A stretch of 43,070 bases of DNA from a virus, in the IMG/VR virus record IMGVR_UViG_3300002053_000006, positions 1 through 43,070 of that record. The stretch is one strand, 5' to 3'. The position numbers and the translations under genes were made by a program. The notes under the pieces are model-generated. The model searched no databases. It saw only the letters and a program-made list of their open reading frames with translations, and was not told where the DNA came from. Positions within the stretch are counted from its first letter, which is position 1, and each line of letters begins with the position of its first letter. Positions 14,983 through 25,700 of the stretch are shown here, piece by piece.

Positions 14983-16016
14983 TAAACTCTCCCATAGTCA
15001 ACTTCCACGAAGTCATAGAGCTCATGCATACAGTTATGAGGTATGACTAGCCTGCCCTTAAGCTGCTCAGCCTTGATACGTGTAAGTACAGCATCCGCTC
15101 TATTCTGAGCATCGTCATCATCGTCAATCTCAGGAGCAAGCACAATCGTAGGAACAGTTCCATAAGCATCCTGAGAGTCAGTATCATCAGATGTCTTACT
15201 TATAATATTAGTCCACAGAAGGTCAGTGCCTGCATTAGCAAATAGCAGTACCTGATTAGGCACAGGGAGCACCAGCCCTCCAGACCACTCATAAAACTGA
15301 GTAATGCCATACTCAGCATCAAGGTCGTCATCATCTTGAGGATAACGCACCTCAAACTGAAGAGTAGGCTTAGGACGCAGGAAGCACTTAGTCATCTTAA
15401 GTAGGGTGTAGACCATAGCAGCAGCGTCATCAAAGTCTACAGTGTTTACTATAAACACTGGCTCATAGGTATCAATAATGCTATCATCCTGGTCTCCAAG
15501 AGCCTGCAAGCTCATGGCTGGGTCTATCTCAGCAAGCACAATTCCGATTACGTCATATACTGTTCCAGTCACTCCCTCTGAAGAGCCAGCAGTGTAGTAT
15601 GGAGGGTCTCCGAGTCTCATGAGAGTTTCCCTTAGCTTAGACCACATGCCTTCAAGACCAAGAATAATCACATACTTGCCGCCTATAGACACCTGCTGAT
15701 GGGACTTCACCCACAGACGTGGGGTAGCAGAATATTCGTTGCCTCCGCCAGTAACATCGCCATAGCCGATTTCAGTCCAGTAGCCTCTTAAATCATCAGG
15801 GAGGTTACCATCGTAGTTGGCAAGCATTATGGTAGCATAATCGTTGTAGGGCTCCTCGAAGTGGTCAATGAGAAGTATCCTATTGCCATAGGCGGAACTG
15901 TCAGTTGAGAGGTCATAAGTGGTCAGACCATCGTAACTGGTGAAGACCATATGAAAGTAAGGAGTTCTGTTATTTGAAGCCTGAGCAGCTTCCAGAGTTT
16001 CAGATACTGACTTCAT
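14982..16016 (-). CDS. Putative tail/baseplate-like protein, 344 aa
   Basis: A beta-rich structural protein. The N-terminal region has an IDHFEEPYNDYATIMLAN segment followed by DDLRGYWTEIGYG, a pattern seen in uncharacterised tail-hub or adhesin proteins from environmental phages. A very acidic stretch (DDDDD) lies near the C-terminus. There are no catalytic motifs. GGAGGT lies 9-10 bases before the ATG. A virion role is inferred from its place between coat/decoration and fibre genes. Confidence 0.5.
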   Translation of the reverse strand: MKSVSETLEAAQASNNRTPYFHMVFTSYDGLTTYDLSTDSSAYGNRILLIDHFEEPYNDYATIMLANYDGNLPDDLRGYWTEIGYGDVTGGGNEYSATPRLWVKSHQQVSIGGKYVIILGLEGMWSKLRETLMRLGDPPYYTAGSSEGVTGTVYDVIGIVLAEIDPAMSLQALGDQDDSIIDTYEPVFIVNTVDFDDAAAMVYTLLKMTKCFLRPKPTLQFEVRYPQDDDDLDAEYGITQFYEWSGGLVLPVPNQVLLFANAGTDLLWTNIISKTSDDTDSQDAYGTVPTIVLAPEIDDDDDAQNRADAVLTRIKAEQLKGRLVIPHNCMHELYDFVEVDYGRV

Positions 16017-16034
16017 TGGCAGACCTCCTATGAG

Positions 16035-16370
16035 CTAGTTTATTCCCCTCACATAGAAGGTCCTCTCAGCAGTGGTCTGAGCTGCACTCAGAACAAGCGT
16101 AACGAACCGAGCGCAGATGTCCTTAAAGACGTTCATGGCTGCTGTAGTCTTTGCAGTGGTGGTATTGGCAAAGTCACCAGTCTCATCTGCATCAAAAGTG
16201 TAAGCCTGAACCGCAGTGCCACCAGTGGCTCGGCTGGGCTTTACAGTAAGAGTGGCACTATCGAGAGCTGGGCTGTATACCTGAACATCCCTGAACTCGC
16301 CACCAAGGTCTGTCTCAGATGAGCTGGTGCCGTCCTTTGCTATGGTTACTGTCTTCCAAGCTCCAAACAT
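16035..16370 (-). CDS. Small structural protein, 111 aa
   Basis: A beta-rich protein (FGAWKTVTIAKDGTSSS; VQVYSPALDSATLTVKPS) that looks like a small head- or tail-decoration protein. The start at 16370 follows GGAGGACAAG; a longer reading to 16430 lacks a site and overlaps the neighbour. The specific role is unknown. Confidence 0.55.
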   Translation of the reverse strand: MFGAWKTVTIAKDGTSSSETDLGGEFRDVQVYSPALDSATLTVKPSRATGGTAVQAYTFDADETGDFANTTTAKTTAAMNVFKDICARFVTLVLSAAQTTAERTFYVRGIN

Positions 16371-16380
16371 CTTGTCCTCC

Positions 16381-16560
16381 TTAGTCAGCCTTTGGAATAG
16401 GCTTACCCCACTGCTTCTCAGCCATACCATAGGCCTGGCCAGCAGCAGCCTTAGGGTCTTTGTTTTCGTTATCTATCAAATATCTGATAGTATCAGCTAT
16501 CAGTTCACGAACCGTAACTAGGGGAGTTTCCTCTGTTATACGCTCTACTGGAAGCGGCAT
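16381..16560 (-). CDS. Hypothetical 59-aa protein
   Basis: A short helical protein (VRELIADTIRYLIDNENKDP; QAYGMAEKQWGKP). The ATG at 16560 follows GGAGGTTATC. It lies inside the tail/decoration gene run with 10-bp gaps on both sides. I do not recognise it. Confidence 0.55.
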   Translation of the reverse strand: MPLPVERITEETPLVTVRELIADTIRYLIDNENKDPKAAAGQAYGMAEKQWGKPIPKAD

Positions 16561-16570
16561 GATAACCTCC

Positions 16571-16897
16571 TTATGCTGGTTCAAAGTTTGTCAGTATTCC
16601 ATTAGTAAATGTAAGAGTACCAACTCCAGGTATGAGCCTAGAGCCAGATATTCCAGCGGCTCCTCCTACTTTGATATATCCAGTGAAGTCCACATCCCCT
16701 AGAGACTCATGGGGATGGTCTGACACATCTATAATCTTAGTCCAACCACTGCCACTCCGTCTATAGAGACAGTGGTCAGAAGTGTTAAGCCACTCCATCC
16801 CGTCTCTGAGCCATCCAGGAGGAGCATCCACTGCTGGGTCTGTATCTGATATTAGCAGTGTTTGAAAAGCTCCAACCCAACTATCCATACCTGCCAT
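16571..16897 (-). CDS. Small structural protein, 108 aa
   Basis: Contains a short segment GMEWLNTSDHCLYRRSGSGWT like the 'W-N-T-S-D...' repeats of phage tail and fibre proteins, followed by a beta-rich SGSRLIPGVGTLTF end. It is likely a virion accessory protein. AAGGA sits about 8 bases before the ATG. A stable hairpin lies between it and the upstream decoration-like gene. Confidence 0.5.
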   Translation of the reverse strand: MAGMDSWVGAFQTLLISDTDPAVDAPPGWLRDGMEWLNTSDHCLYRRSGSGWTKIIDVSDHPHESLGDVDFTGYIKVGGAAGISGSRLIPGVGTLTFTNGILTNFEPA

Positions 16898-16926
16898 TTC
16901 TGTATCCTTGACAGACTACTTCAAGA

Positions 16927-16970
16927 GGTAGGAGGAGCAGCTAACGGTTGACTGTCACTCTCCTCCCACC
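16927..16970 (-). terminator. Stable intergenic hairpin after the coat/decoration genes
   Basis: On the leftward transcript, GGTGGGAGGAG pairs with CTCCTCCTACC (10 of 11, one G-U) around a 22-nt loop. No U-run follows, so it is more likely a pausing, attenuation or mRNA-stabilising hairpin than a full terminator. It separates the highly expressed coat genes from tail genes. Confidence 0.4.
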
Positions 16971-16989
16971 GATTTGACTTAGCCTGCAT

Positions 16990-17856
16990 CTACTGGTCAA
17001 GCTGCAGCATGACGAAGTTGTCGCCGTATTCGGAAGCAGTTCTGGACAGGATATACCCTATTCTCTGGTAGTGAATGTAGGTAGCGCTTCCAGCTGCACC
17101 AATTACTGAGCCGTCAGTATTGCAGAATGCGTCTCGACCATACTGAGTTTTGCCCAGTGAGTAGTCGTTGCCGAATGTAAGACCAGATGTTCTCCCAGCA
17201 GTCTTTAGCCAGAAGAAGTAGCCACTGGTGACTGATAGCGGAGCCTGGCCGATTGCAGAAGCATATCCTCCGCCATCAGCGAAGTTCCTGACGTTGCCAT
17301 ACTCGTTCAGGTAGATAGTACAACCGTATCCAATCCCTGAGACGCCAGTTACAGCACACTTCAGACCTGGAGGCGCTATATAGATAGTAGTATAGGTGCT
17401 ATTGGTAGCATCGTTACCAATTATTCTGTGCTGCTCGTAACAGGAGTCTGTGTCGTTGTAGACTACCAGATAGGCACCTTCGTACAGGTTCTTGGTTGCA
17501 GCGGTATCAGTAATCTTAAGGGCAGTAGCACCAGCCGCTGCATCAGCGTAGAGAGCTTCCTCGTAGCCATAGCCAGACGAGTTGCCACCACTTCCTGGAC
17601 AGATGGTGTAGTTGCATTTCAAAAAGCCCACTGCAGCCATAGCCGCCCCAGCCTTAGAGTAGCGCCACAGGCCATTCTCCTTATGGAGCTGTGCTCCGAG
17701 TGGATATCTCTGAGTGACGCTTTGAGTAACCAGGTCAGCTTCACTCGGCACCTCGATGTTGTTAAGGCTATCCAGCACCCACTCTGGGAGCAGCACGAAG
17801 CCTCCATTGTTGATAACAGAGCTTCTTGATTTCACGACTTCTTGTTCAACGCTCAT
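16990..17856 (-). CDS. Head decoration/fibre-like protein, 288 aa
   Basis: Immediately follows the coat gene. The N-terminus has FVLLPEWVLDSL and the rest is Gly/Ala/Tyr-rich and beta-structured, with DAAAGATALKITDTAA and a series of aromatic-glycine turns. Proteins of this kind next to coat genes are usually decoration or head-fibre proteins. GGAGG is 7 bases before the ATG. No enzyme motif is seen. Confidence 0.5.
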   Translation of the reverse strand: MSVEQEVVKSRSSVINNGGFVLLPEWVLDSLNNIEVPSEADLVTQSVTQRYPLGAQLHKENGLWRYSKAGAAMAAVGFLKCNYTICPGSGGNSSGYGYEEALYADAAAGATALKITDTAATKNLYEGAYLVVYNDTDSCYEQHRIIGNDATNSTYTTIYIAPPGLKCAVTGVSGIGYGCTIYLNEYGNVRNFADGGGYASAIGQAPLSVTSGYFFWLKTAGRTSGLTFGNDYSLGKTQYGRDAFCNTDGSVIGAAGSATYIHYQRIGYILSRTASEYGDNFVMLQLDQ

Positions 17857-17885
17857 TGTATTTCCTCCTTCTTTGTTTCGTTAGA

Positions 17886-18962
17886 TTAGACTGTCACCGC
17901 TGTATCAGCGATGTCGAAGATGCGACCCAGGCCAAAGGTGCTGGGCAGAATAAGTCCGCAATAGCTGACCATTCTGAGACCGCCAGCATCATAGTCTTCC
18001 AGCTCTGGGAAGCGAACGAGTTTGTACAGGTCTCCCTGACCTTCGGTGTTACCGTAGATGAAAGTCAGGCCAGGATTGCCGCCATCGAGAGCTCCAGAGC
18101 CCTTCTTGACGAAGAACATGGAGTACCTGGCAGTAGTGCTATAGAGAGCACGAGCGTTAGAAGTAGCACCAGTTCCCGTACCACTTTCCTCCGCTACCAG
18201 ATAGTCGGTCCTGACTAGCGGAGTACCGTTCCAGAACAGAATTCTCTTGCCCAGCTCATTGAAGCCAAGGGACAAGAAAGCCAGAGCGCCAGCAGTATCA
18301 TATGCCAGACCAGCAAACCCCTTCTCCTGGTAAGCAGCATCTAGCCACCTGAGTATCTCGAACGGAGACCAGATTTCGTCAATACCGAGTTTCATAGCAT
18401 CTTCCATAACACGGAGATAATGCAGGCTCAGCCCAACGTCTTCCTGGTCGATGTTCTTAGCATCATTGGTAGTCGCTGATGTAGTATAGGGAGTACCGTG
18501 CTCAGCAGCGAGAGCATGGCAGCCGTCAAACTGCTTAGAGCTGGTATAGGTAGTATCGGCATAGATAAGGCGAGCGCCGATTTTTCGCTTCAGCCCCTTC
18601 TCGCACTCGAGCATGACACGAGCCTCATAGTTGTTGTAGGTTCCGTAGATGCCTTTGACAAAGTGGTCGAGCTTCCTCTGGATATATACAGTTTTCAGGG
18701 TTGTCTCTTTCTCTTCGTACTCGACATCGTCAGACCAGGCTAGCTGCTCGCCGACTGTTATATCAGTTACAGCATCCTCGGTAGTAGTCTTCTCACGGAG
18801 CCACTCAATCTTCAAGCCAGTGCCAGCGCCCTGTGCTACAGGGAGCCTCTCGACAGGATTGTTGAGTTTGATGTCTTCTTCATAGACACCTGGGATTTTC
18901 ATTGACTGGGTCAGTTTCTGAGCCTCAGCCAAAGTTTTCCAATGTCCGCCACTATCGGCCAT
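17886..18962 (-). CDS. Major capsid protein
   Basis: A 358-residue protein placed directly after the scaffold-like gene and under the strong internal promoter at 19.68 kb. The sequence has the mixed alpha/beta make-up of HK97-fold coats: a helical N-arm (LAEAQKLTQSM), a long spine helix region (YEARVMLECEKGLKRKIGARLI) and a beta-rich C-terminus (LVRFPELEDYDAGGL). The N-terminal arm is not an obvious processed delta domain. GGAGG precedes the ATG by 8 bases. The family assignment rests on position and composition. Confidence 0.75.
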   Translation of the reverse strand: MADSGGHWKTLAEAQKLTQSMKIPGVYEEDIKLNNPVERLPVAQGAGTGLKIEWLREKTTTEDAVTDITVGEQLAWSDDVEYEEKETTLKTVYIQRKLDHFVKGIYGTYNNYEARVMLECEKGLKRKIGARLIYADTTYTSSKQFDGCHALAAEHGTPYTTSATTNDAKNIDQEDVGLSLHYLRVMEDAMKLGIDEIWSPFEILRWLDAAYQEKGFAGLAYDTAGALAFLSLGFNELGKRILFWNGTPLVRTDYLVAEESGTGTGATSNARALYSTTARYSMFFVKKGSGALDGGNPGLTFIYGNTEGQGDLYKLVRFPELEDYDAGGLRMVSYCGLILPSTFGLGRIFDIADTAVTV

Positions 18963-18983
18963 CGTGAGTTCCTCCTTTTATGT

Positions 18984-19637
18984 TTATTCTTTTACAGGTT
19001 CTCTTACACCTCTGATACCAGTCTGAGCTAGAACCGCCTTAGCCCTATCCATATCAGACATAGGCCCAGCGCTTCCACCAGCACCGCCACCAGAAGCATA
19101 AGGTCCAGGCCCCTTGCTAGCAGAGCCAGCAACAGCCTTCAATGCCTCCTCCAAAGCATCGAGCTGCTCTGAAGTCTTGTCCTTCAGCTGCTCGTCTGTT
19201 ACCTGGGGGTACTGAAGTCTAATCTTTTCTTTCCGCAACTCCAGTACCTTAGTAGTTGAGCTTTGAACAGCCTCATTAGCCTTATCCAGAGCCTCCTTCT
19301 GCTTCGCCGCCTCTGCAGCAGAGACAGCAGACGCACCACTTGCGTCCTCAAGTTCTTTGACTCTTGCGTTCGCAGCAGCCAGCTGAGTCTGCATGTCGGA
19401 CAGCTCCAACTTAGTCCTATCAATGGCTTCATTATGAGCTGTCTGGGCTTTCTCGATGGCGGCTTCTGAACTCTTCTTAGCAGCGATAAGGTCAGACTCA
19501 TGCACAACCTTCTTACCGTCTACCATCATAACCCCATCCTTGACTTCAAACTTGGGGCTAGCTGGCGGAGTGGTAGGAGGAATAGCAGGAGGCTGGTTAT
19601 CATTCTGCTGAGAAGCACCTTCTCCAGGTTCAGACAT
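18984..19637 (-). CDS. Scaffolding-like protein
   Basis: About 217 residues with a Pro/Gln-rich disordered N-terminus, a long Glu/Lys/Ala coiled coil (about residues 45-160, including AQTAHNEAIDRTKLELSD) and a Gly-rich then basic C-terminus. This is the typical make-up of phage scaffolding proteins, which sit just upstream of the coat gene. Two adjacent ATGs are possible (19640 and 19637); the second is better spaced from GGAGGTGCG. No protease motif was seen. Confidence 0.75.
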   Translation of the reverse strand: MSEPGEGASQQNDNQPPAIPPTTPPASPKFEVKDGVMMVDGKKVVHESDLIAAKKSSEAAIEKAQTAHNEAIDRTKLELSDMQTQLAAANARVKELEDASGASAVSAAEAAKQKEALDKANEAVQSSTTKVLELRKEKIRLQYPQVTDEQLKDKTSEQLDALEEALKAVAGSASKGPGPYASGGGAGGSAGPMSDMDRAKAVLAQTGIRGVREPVKE

Positions 19638-19665
19638 CATCGCACCTCCATTATTGGATACTTAT

Positions 19666-19730
19666 AGTATAACACACACAGGGTCGGTTGTCAAGTATAT
19701 TTAATTTGACAGCGTATTATTTTTTATACC
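19666..19730 (-). promoter_or_regulatory. Late promoter for scaffold/coat, with upstream A-tract box
   Basis: Reading leftward: an A-tract box GGTATAAAAAATAA (19730-19717), a 17-bp gap, TATACTTGACAA (19699-19688, containing the -35 TTGACA at 19694-19689), a 17-bp spacer, then TATACT (19671-19666) with an extended -10 TG. The box and its spacing are identical to those at the head of the late block (30965-31029). It should boost scaffold and coat expression. Confidence 0.8.
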
Positions 19731-22700
19731 TAGCCTGCCATACTGTTATCAATGTATTTATCTTCGAGCTCAGCATATCTTTCCTTAGACTTGGCAGACA
19801 GCAAGGTATCGGTAATACCGAAGAAGTAGCACCAAGCATCAAGCTCAGGGTCAATCATTCTCATACGCTGACGAGCCTCACGAACCTTTGAGGCAAACCC
19901 AGATATTAGCTTCTCTCCATCAGGACCTATAATGTCTTGAAGCTCATCACGCTCAGCTCCACGTGCTACCTCAAAGCGCTCAATCTGCTGACGCTGCTCA
20001 TCATTATACTGCTCGAGAACAAGATTTCTGACAAGCCGATAAGGCCTCAAGTACTCCATGCTTACAGACCAGTATAGCTTCTCCATAGCGTTCCAGTCAA
20101 ACTGAATTCTGTCCAGAAATCGCTGCTTAAACTCACCTTCGAGGGTCTCAATGAGAGCCTGTATCTTGGCATAGTAGGCTTCAAAGTTCCACTCGTCAGT
20201 CTGACTATCCCAATCGAACTTCAGCTCAGGCTTGATGTCATAGTACATATACATCAGTTCTTGGTCAGGAGAGTATGTAGGAGCAGGGAGTCCTCGCTCC
20301 TCATATCTAGCGGCTCGCTCATCAAGAGTCTTAGGGACATCAGGATAGACACGCTTGCCAAGCTCGGTAACAGCTGCAGATGCCTGAGTCATTAGAGTCC
20401 CACGTTGAGACCTCCACTGGTCAGGACCTATCTCACCAGACATCCAGAGACGAGTTATCTCGTTTACAGACCTTGCCACTAGGTTGCCTTGCTCATCGTA
20501 AACTCCATTCTTGCGGTAGTCCTGATATACGTCTGATACTTTCTCATAGTATTCTCTGATACGAATATCCTCTTGCTGCCACTGAGAAGGATATAGTGGA
20601 GTAGTCACACCTTGCCAGCGCTTGTACATCTCAGAGTTATATAGTACCTTTTGCTGAAGAGCATCAAGCTTGTAGTAGTCTGAGAGGCGCTTGCCAGTAA
20701 CAGGATAGCGATTGTTGATAGTATCCTGAACTTCCACAGGCACCCCAGTCATGTCAGCTATCAGCTCTTTATTCTTATTGATGAAGTCCTGATATTCCTC
20801 AGGCCTAATACGGAAGACTCCAGTCTGTTCCATCAGAACACCTTTCCAGCCTACAGCCTTAGCTTCCGCCTGCCTCCACAGCTTCTCCTCTTCCTCAGTA
20901 AGCTTTTCTCCTGTGTGCTTCTTGCGCCAGATAGCATCAGCATCATAGCCCATCTCACCGAGGGTAAGCATTGTCAAGTATTCCCTGAACCTATCAGGAA
21001 CATAATGGTCTATAACTGCACCAGCTTTGTCTGGAGATATCGCCCTAGCAGCATCAAGTACAGTCTTTGACCAGGCTGGCATAACCTCACTCCACTCAGG
21101 CTTACCAGTTATCGCACCAGTCGCCACAATAGGTAGCATGATGTGAGCACCAGGATAGAAGCCCATACGGCTAAGGAAGTCTATCATCTCCATTCCTGGG
21201 AACTGGTCATAGTATTCAGGGTAGTCTCTCAGGTATAGCCGTCTGAAGCCACCCATAAAGACAGTACCACGCAGAGGATTGAACTGCAGGTCAGTTCCAG
21301 GAATAGGAATGTAGCCCTGCTCTGAGTATTCGTAGTAACGACCAATGGCAGTTCCAACTCCAGGTGTGCGGAGCATGGCACGAGGTAGCCAGAACCACCG
21401 CTGCCACTCGTAAGTCCAGAAGGGATAAATCATTCTCATAAGAGCATCTACCATGTTGCGGTTCTCATAGTCAGTGAAGTCCATCTCGTACTGAGTACGA
21501 GCTCGCTTCATAGCATCCTCACGGATGCTAGTCCATTCAGCAGACACGGATGGCTTAATCTCACCCCTCCATAGACTATCATCAAGAAGTACAATCCAGC
21601 CATCTGGGTCTCCTGGCCTCCCAACTCTAACCGCATCGTATCCTTGGTCCTGAAGTATCTCAGATATGTTAGCCCCAGCCACCTCGACATCCCAGTTAGT
21701 GTCAGATAAGTTAGCAATCTCTGCAGCCCTCTTATTAGCTTTTAGCCACACTGAGTCTGTCTCCTGAACTGGCTCGAGCAGTGGAGACGCATCCTGAGCC
21801 ATCAAGTAAGTTTCATCATGACCTATCTCAAGCACCTTTTTAGGCCTAGAATAAGTAACATCCCTAGTAGTAAGACCCTTTCCTGCCCTAGAGAACCTTT
21901 CAGCCATCTCCTTGGTGTTTGCAAGGTACAGACCAGTGCCCTCAGTAGCCTCACTGCCAGTAGTTGCATACACAGCCTTACCCTTAGGTATACCACCTCT
22001 ATACCCGATAGCAGGTCCGTACATTGGCAGACTCTCAACACCTTCTGCCACCTGATTGACATACTGCTTGAACTTAACATAATCGCTCTCAGGTATAGCC
22101 TTCAGCCCATACTGCCGAGTGAGCTCTTGCTCTACATCATCAAGCTGCATCATAGCTGGAGCAAGAGCTTCCTTGTTAGCAAATGCTGGGTCTATACCTA
22201 CGTTAGCAAACATCTGGTCATAGACATCGCCTATGGCCTCACGGCTGAAGCCCATCTCCTCAGGCGTCTTGCCAACCTTAGTAGCTGCCTTGTTTGCTCT
22301 CCTATACACCCAGGTAGTAAAGCGGTTCTTACTTCGGATGGTAGTCATAGCTCCAACCTTAGTCAGAGCCTTATACATATCATCTCCAGCAACTCCCATC
22401 ATATAGGCTACATGAGCAGGAGCAAGCTTGTCCACTACCTGAGGAACAACGGCTGGCTCGGTTATGTCAACTCCAAGAGAGTTCATCATACCAAGCTTAA
22501 GGTCTTCCACATTGTTGAAGAGGGTTTCCTCCTTTGCCCAGTAAGGTTCCCAGGCCTCAGTTGAGCGCTTCTGCTGTAGCCAGTCCCAGAACTCCTTGTT
22601 GCGCTTCCTTCGAGGAGTCTGACTGACTGCATCGTTTATAATCTTGCGGTCAAGGTCTCTAGCGGCTACAGCATTGGCATGGCGAAGTTTGATAGCGTCA

Positions 22701-25700
22701 GTCAAAGAATGCAGCCGCTGAGTTTGGTCGGCAGTGAGAGTAATGCCTGGCTTAGGCTTCATAACAGACTTCTCATACAGGGTATAGCCAGCCTCGCTCC
22801 TAGTGCTAGTGTAGTTGCCCGCCTTATAGAGCTTTTGATGTTCTGGCTTGGCAACGATACTAATTTTATTATAGCCTTTTATGACCGCAAGGTCATTAGC
22901 TAAAACATCTATATCCCTTAGAAACTGCCTGTCTAGAATTCCTGGCTTGTCAACCCCCAAAATATCTATAACTAGAGAATTGAGCTTCTTAGACTCATGA
23001 GTGCCTAGTCCACCAACCCTTATCCCGTCAAGGATAATATCATACTCTCCAGGAGCACCGCCTTTAGTTGGAGCCAGCTTAATATCCATAGTAAGGTCAT
23101 CCAGTAGTGTCCTTGGCCTACTGACATTTCTAGCTATTCCATCCAGCATAGTGTCAACGGCATCTTTGCTCTTGCCAAGGAAACCTGCTAGCGTCTCAGA
23201 CGCAGCTCGGTGGAAGTCGTCAATCTCCTGACCAGTAAGGGAAGCTGCCCGAGACTGAGTAATGCTCCTGACTTCTCCAATACGCTCGGATATGCCATCT
23301 ACTATATCAGATATAAAGCCGATGTTTCTAAGCATCTCATCAGAAGTAGCAGGAGCAAAGTCCTTAAGGTCTGCTACCAGCCTATCAAGAGCAGCTCCTT
23401 CGTTCTGTAGACTGACAATATTAAACTCACGAACAGAGTCCTTGATAGCGTTCATAGTCCCATTGATGTCTTTCCAGATGCTACCGTCAAGTATCTTGTC
23501 ACGAATAGCCTGCTTCTGGGGATTATAGATATCAGTACACTTGTCAAGAGTCTTATTCACTTCCCTAAGCGCTTTCCTCCGCTCTAACTCAGGAAGAGGT
23601 ATATCATGCTTCCTTACCATGTCAGGGCCTACAGTTGCATCCTGCTGAAGCACTCTGACAAAGTCATTCTTGTCGCCCTTGCTAATAGACTTAATATCAT
23701 CAAGGATAGGCTGGGCTCTGTCAAAGACTCTAGCTATCTCATCTATCTGGTCTGGAGCTATTTCCTGCAAGAACTGCTTGTACTTGGTCAGAAGGTAGTA
23801 TGCCCTCTGCTTAGTACCAAAATCAGCAAACATATCGTTGTACTGCTGGAGCGAGCGGATAGGATACTTCTTACCTCCAATGTCAATGCTCACACCGAAG
23901 GGAAGGTCCTTAGTAATACCAGGTATCTTGCCCTTGTTGAAGACCAGAGTCTTGTTAGTCTTAGGGTCGATGACTGCTATCTCTAGCCTGCCCATCTCAC
24001 GCTGAGCAACAACCATCTCATATGGCAAGTTGGTCAAGCCCTCTCCGATACGGACTAGCTCGTCGACTGGACTTGCAGCCCTAGGATATAGCATCTCACC
24101 TCCGCCAAGGAAGCTCCTCATGGCACTCTCAATCACATTGAAAGGACCATAGTTGGTGAACAGCAGATACTGATTAGCCATAGGAGCAGTGAACATTCTG
24201 TCAATCTTAGCAAGGAAGCTGTTTCTGGTGAGAGAGTCAATAGCTCTTCCAGCTCGGTTGAAGAAGCCTGTAGATTTACCCATCTTCAGCGCATACTTAT
24301 ACACAGGACTGAGAGCTTTTCTTACCTGCATATCTTCAACATGACGCAGCAGGCCTTCAAGAACATCCCTAGCACTATCGCCTTTGATTATATCTAGTGA
24401 CGCCTTAGCTAGCTTCTCTCCCTCCCTGCTGAGCGTGTTAGTCAGCTTGTTGACATTCTTGGCTGTTGTATCTACCCCAATAGCTAATAGAATATTGGAA
24501 GCTGCCTCCTTTGAGGTAAGTGTCTTCCTATAGAACATATCGAAGAAGTTGTTCACATCATGCACCATCTGCTGAGTAACCTGAGCCCCCTCACCACCAG
24601 CTAGTTGAGCCCACTCCTTAATGGTAGCCTCCTCAAAGAAGTCATACTCAGTGAGATACTTCCCAACTCTGACCGCTAGGTCTCCAGTCTCAAAAGGCCT
24701 CTCGGCAGCTTGCTTAATAGCACTCTCAAAAGCCTCACGAACTTCAGGAATAGTGACACCTACAAGGTCCTTCCCAGTAAACCTCCTTAGATATGCTCTA
24801 GTATCCATAAATGCCTGGCGAGCATACGATATAGCTCGCTGGGTTGGAGTCTTAGGTATAGCCCTAATAGCTCTCCGAAGTCCTCTGAAAGGAACATCCC
24901 AGAGCTCAAGCCATCCTCGCTCGATAGCTCCAACAAACCTACTCAGATAAGGCCCATGACATGCAGCATCTATCACTCTCCCAGGGGTAGCTAAAAACTC
25001 AGACACCTTACCAATCTTGGTAGTAGCCTTAGCAGCTACTGTAGATGCTCTAGTAGCCCCAAGTCTTGACGCCTCAAGTGACTTACCAAGGAGTCTAAGC
25101 AGAACCTTATCTCCTGTGATTGCTACCTTAGACGCAATCCCAAACCCAAGATAAGATGTAGGGTCGAGGGCATTCTCAGCGAACATCTTATATGCCAAGT
25201 TGACATCCCAGGTTTGAAAGGCCAAGCTATAAGCCTCCCAGGCTCCAACGCCTTGGCTTCGATACTCTTCATATATTCTCTCAAGCTCAGCGGCAGAAGA
25301 GTCCTTATCAATTCTAGGAAAGGCAAGGATGGCAGCTGCTGCGAGCGGCCTAGATAAGGCATTGAAATACTTATCTAACAGCTCAAACGTAGCCATAGCA
25401 GGCTGGGTGAATAGCATCTTGGTAAACTCAGCAGGAGTAAGCTCAGGAGCCTCTACATCAAGAATACCAGCCCTGATAAGATTGAGGTAAGCGGCCTGAG
25501 CCTGCCAGTCCCTCTTGAGCTCCTCAGCGACAGTATGGATGCTATCTATATCCGCTTGAGTTTCCTCATCAAAGCCAAGGTCTGAGACAATAGTCCTAAC
25601 ATCCTCAGCACTCATCCCTTCGGGGAGTTCTACAGTTATAGGTCTGATAGTTTTAACGAGCTCATCTACAGTGAGATTGTGGACACTCTTAAGCTCTAGC

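Noticed and set aside
21818-22564. 248-codon open frame on the plus strand inside the giant virion gene
   Set aside because: It lies antisense to an uninterrupted coding gene, has no ribosome binding site, and its translation has no protein-like pattern.
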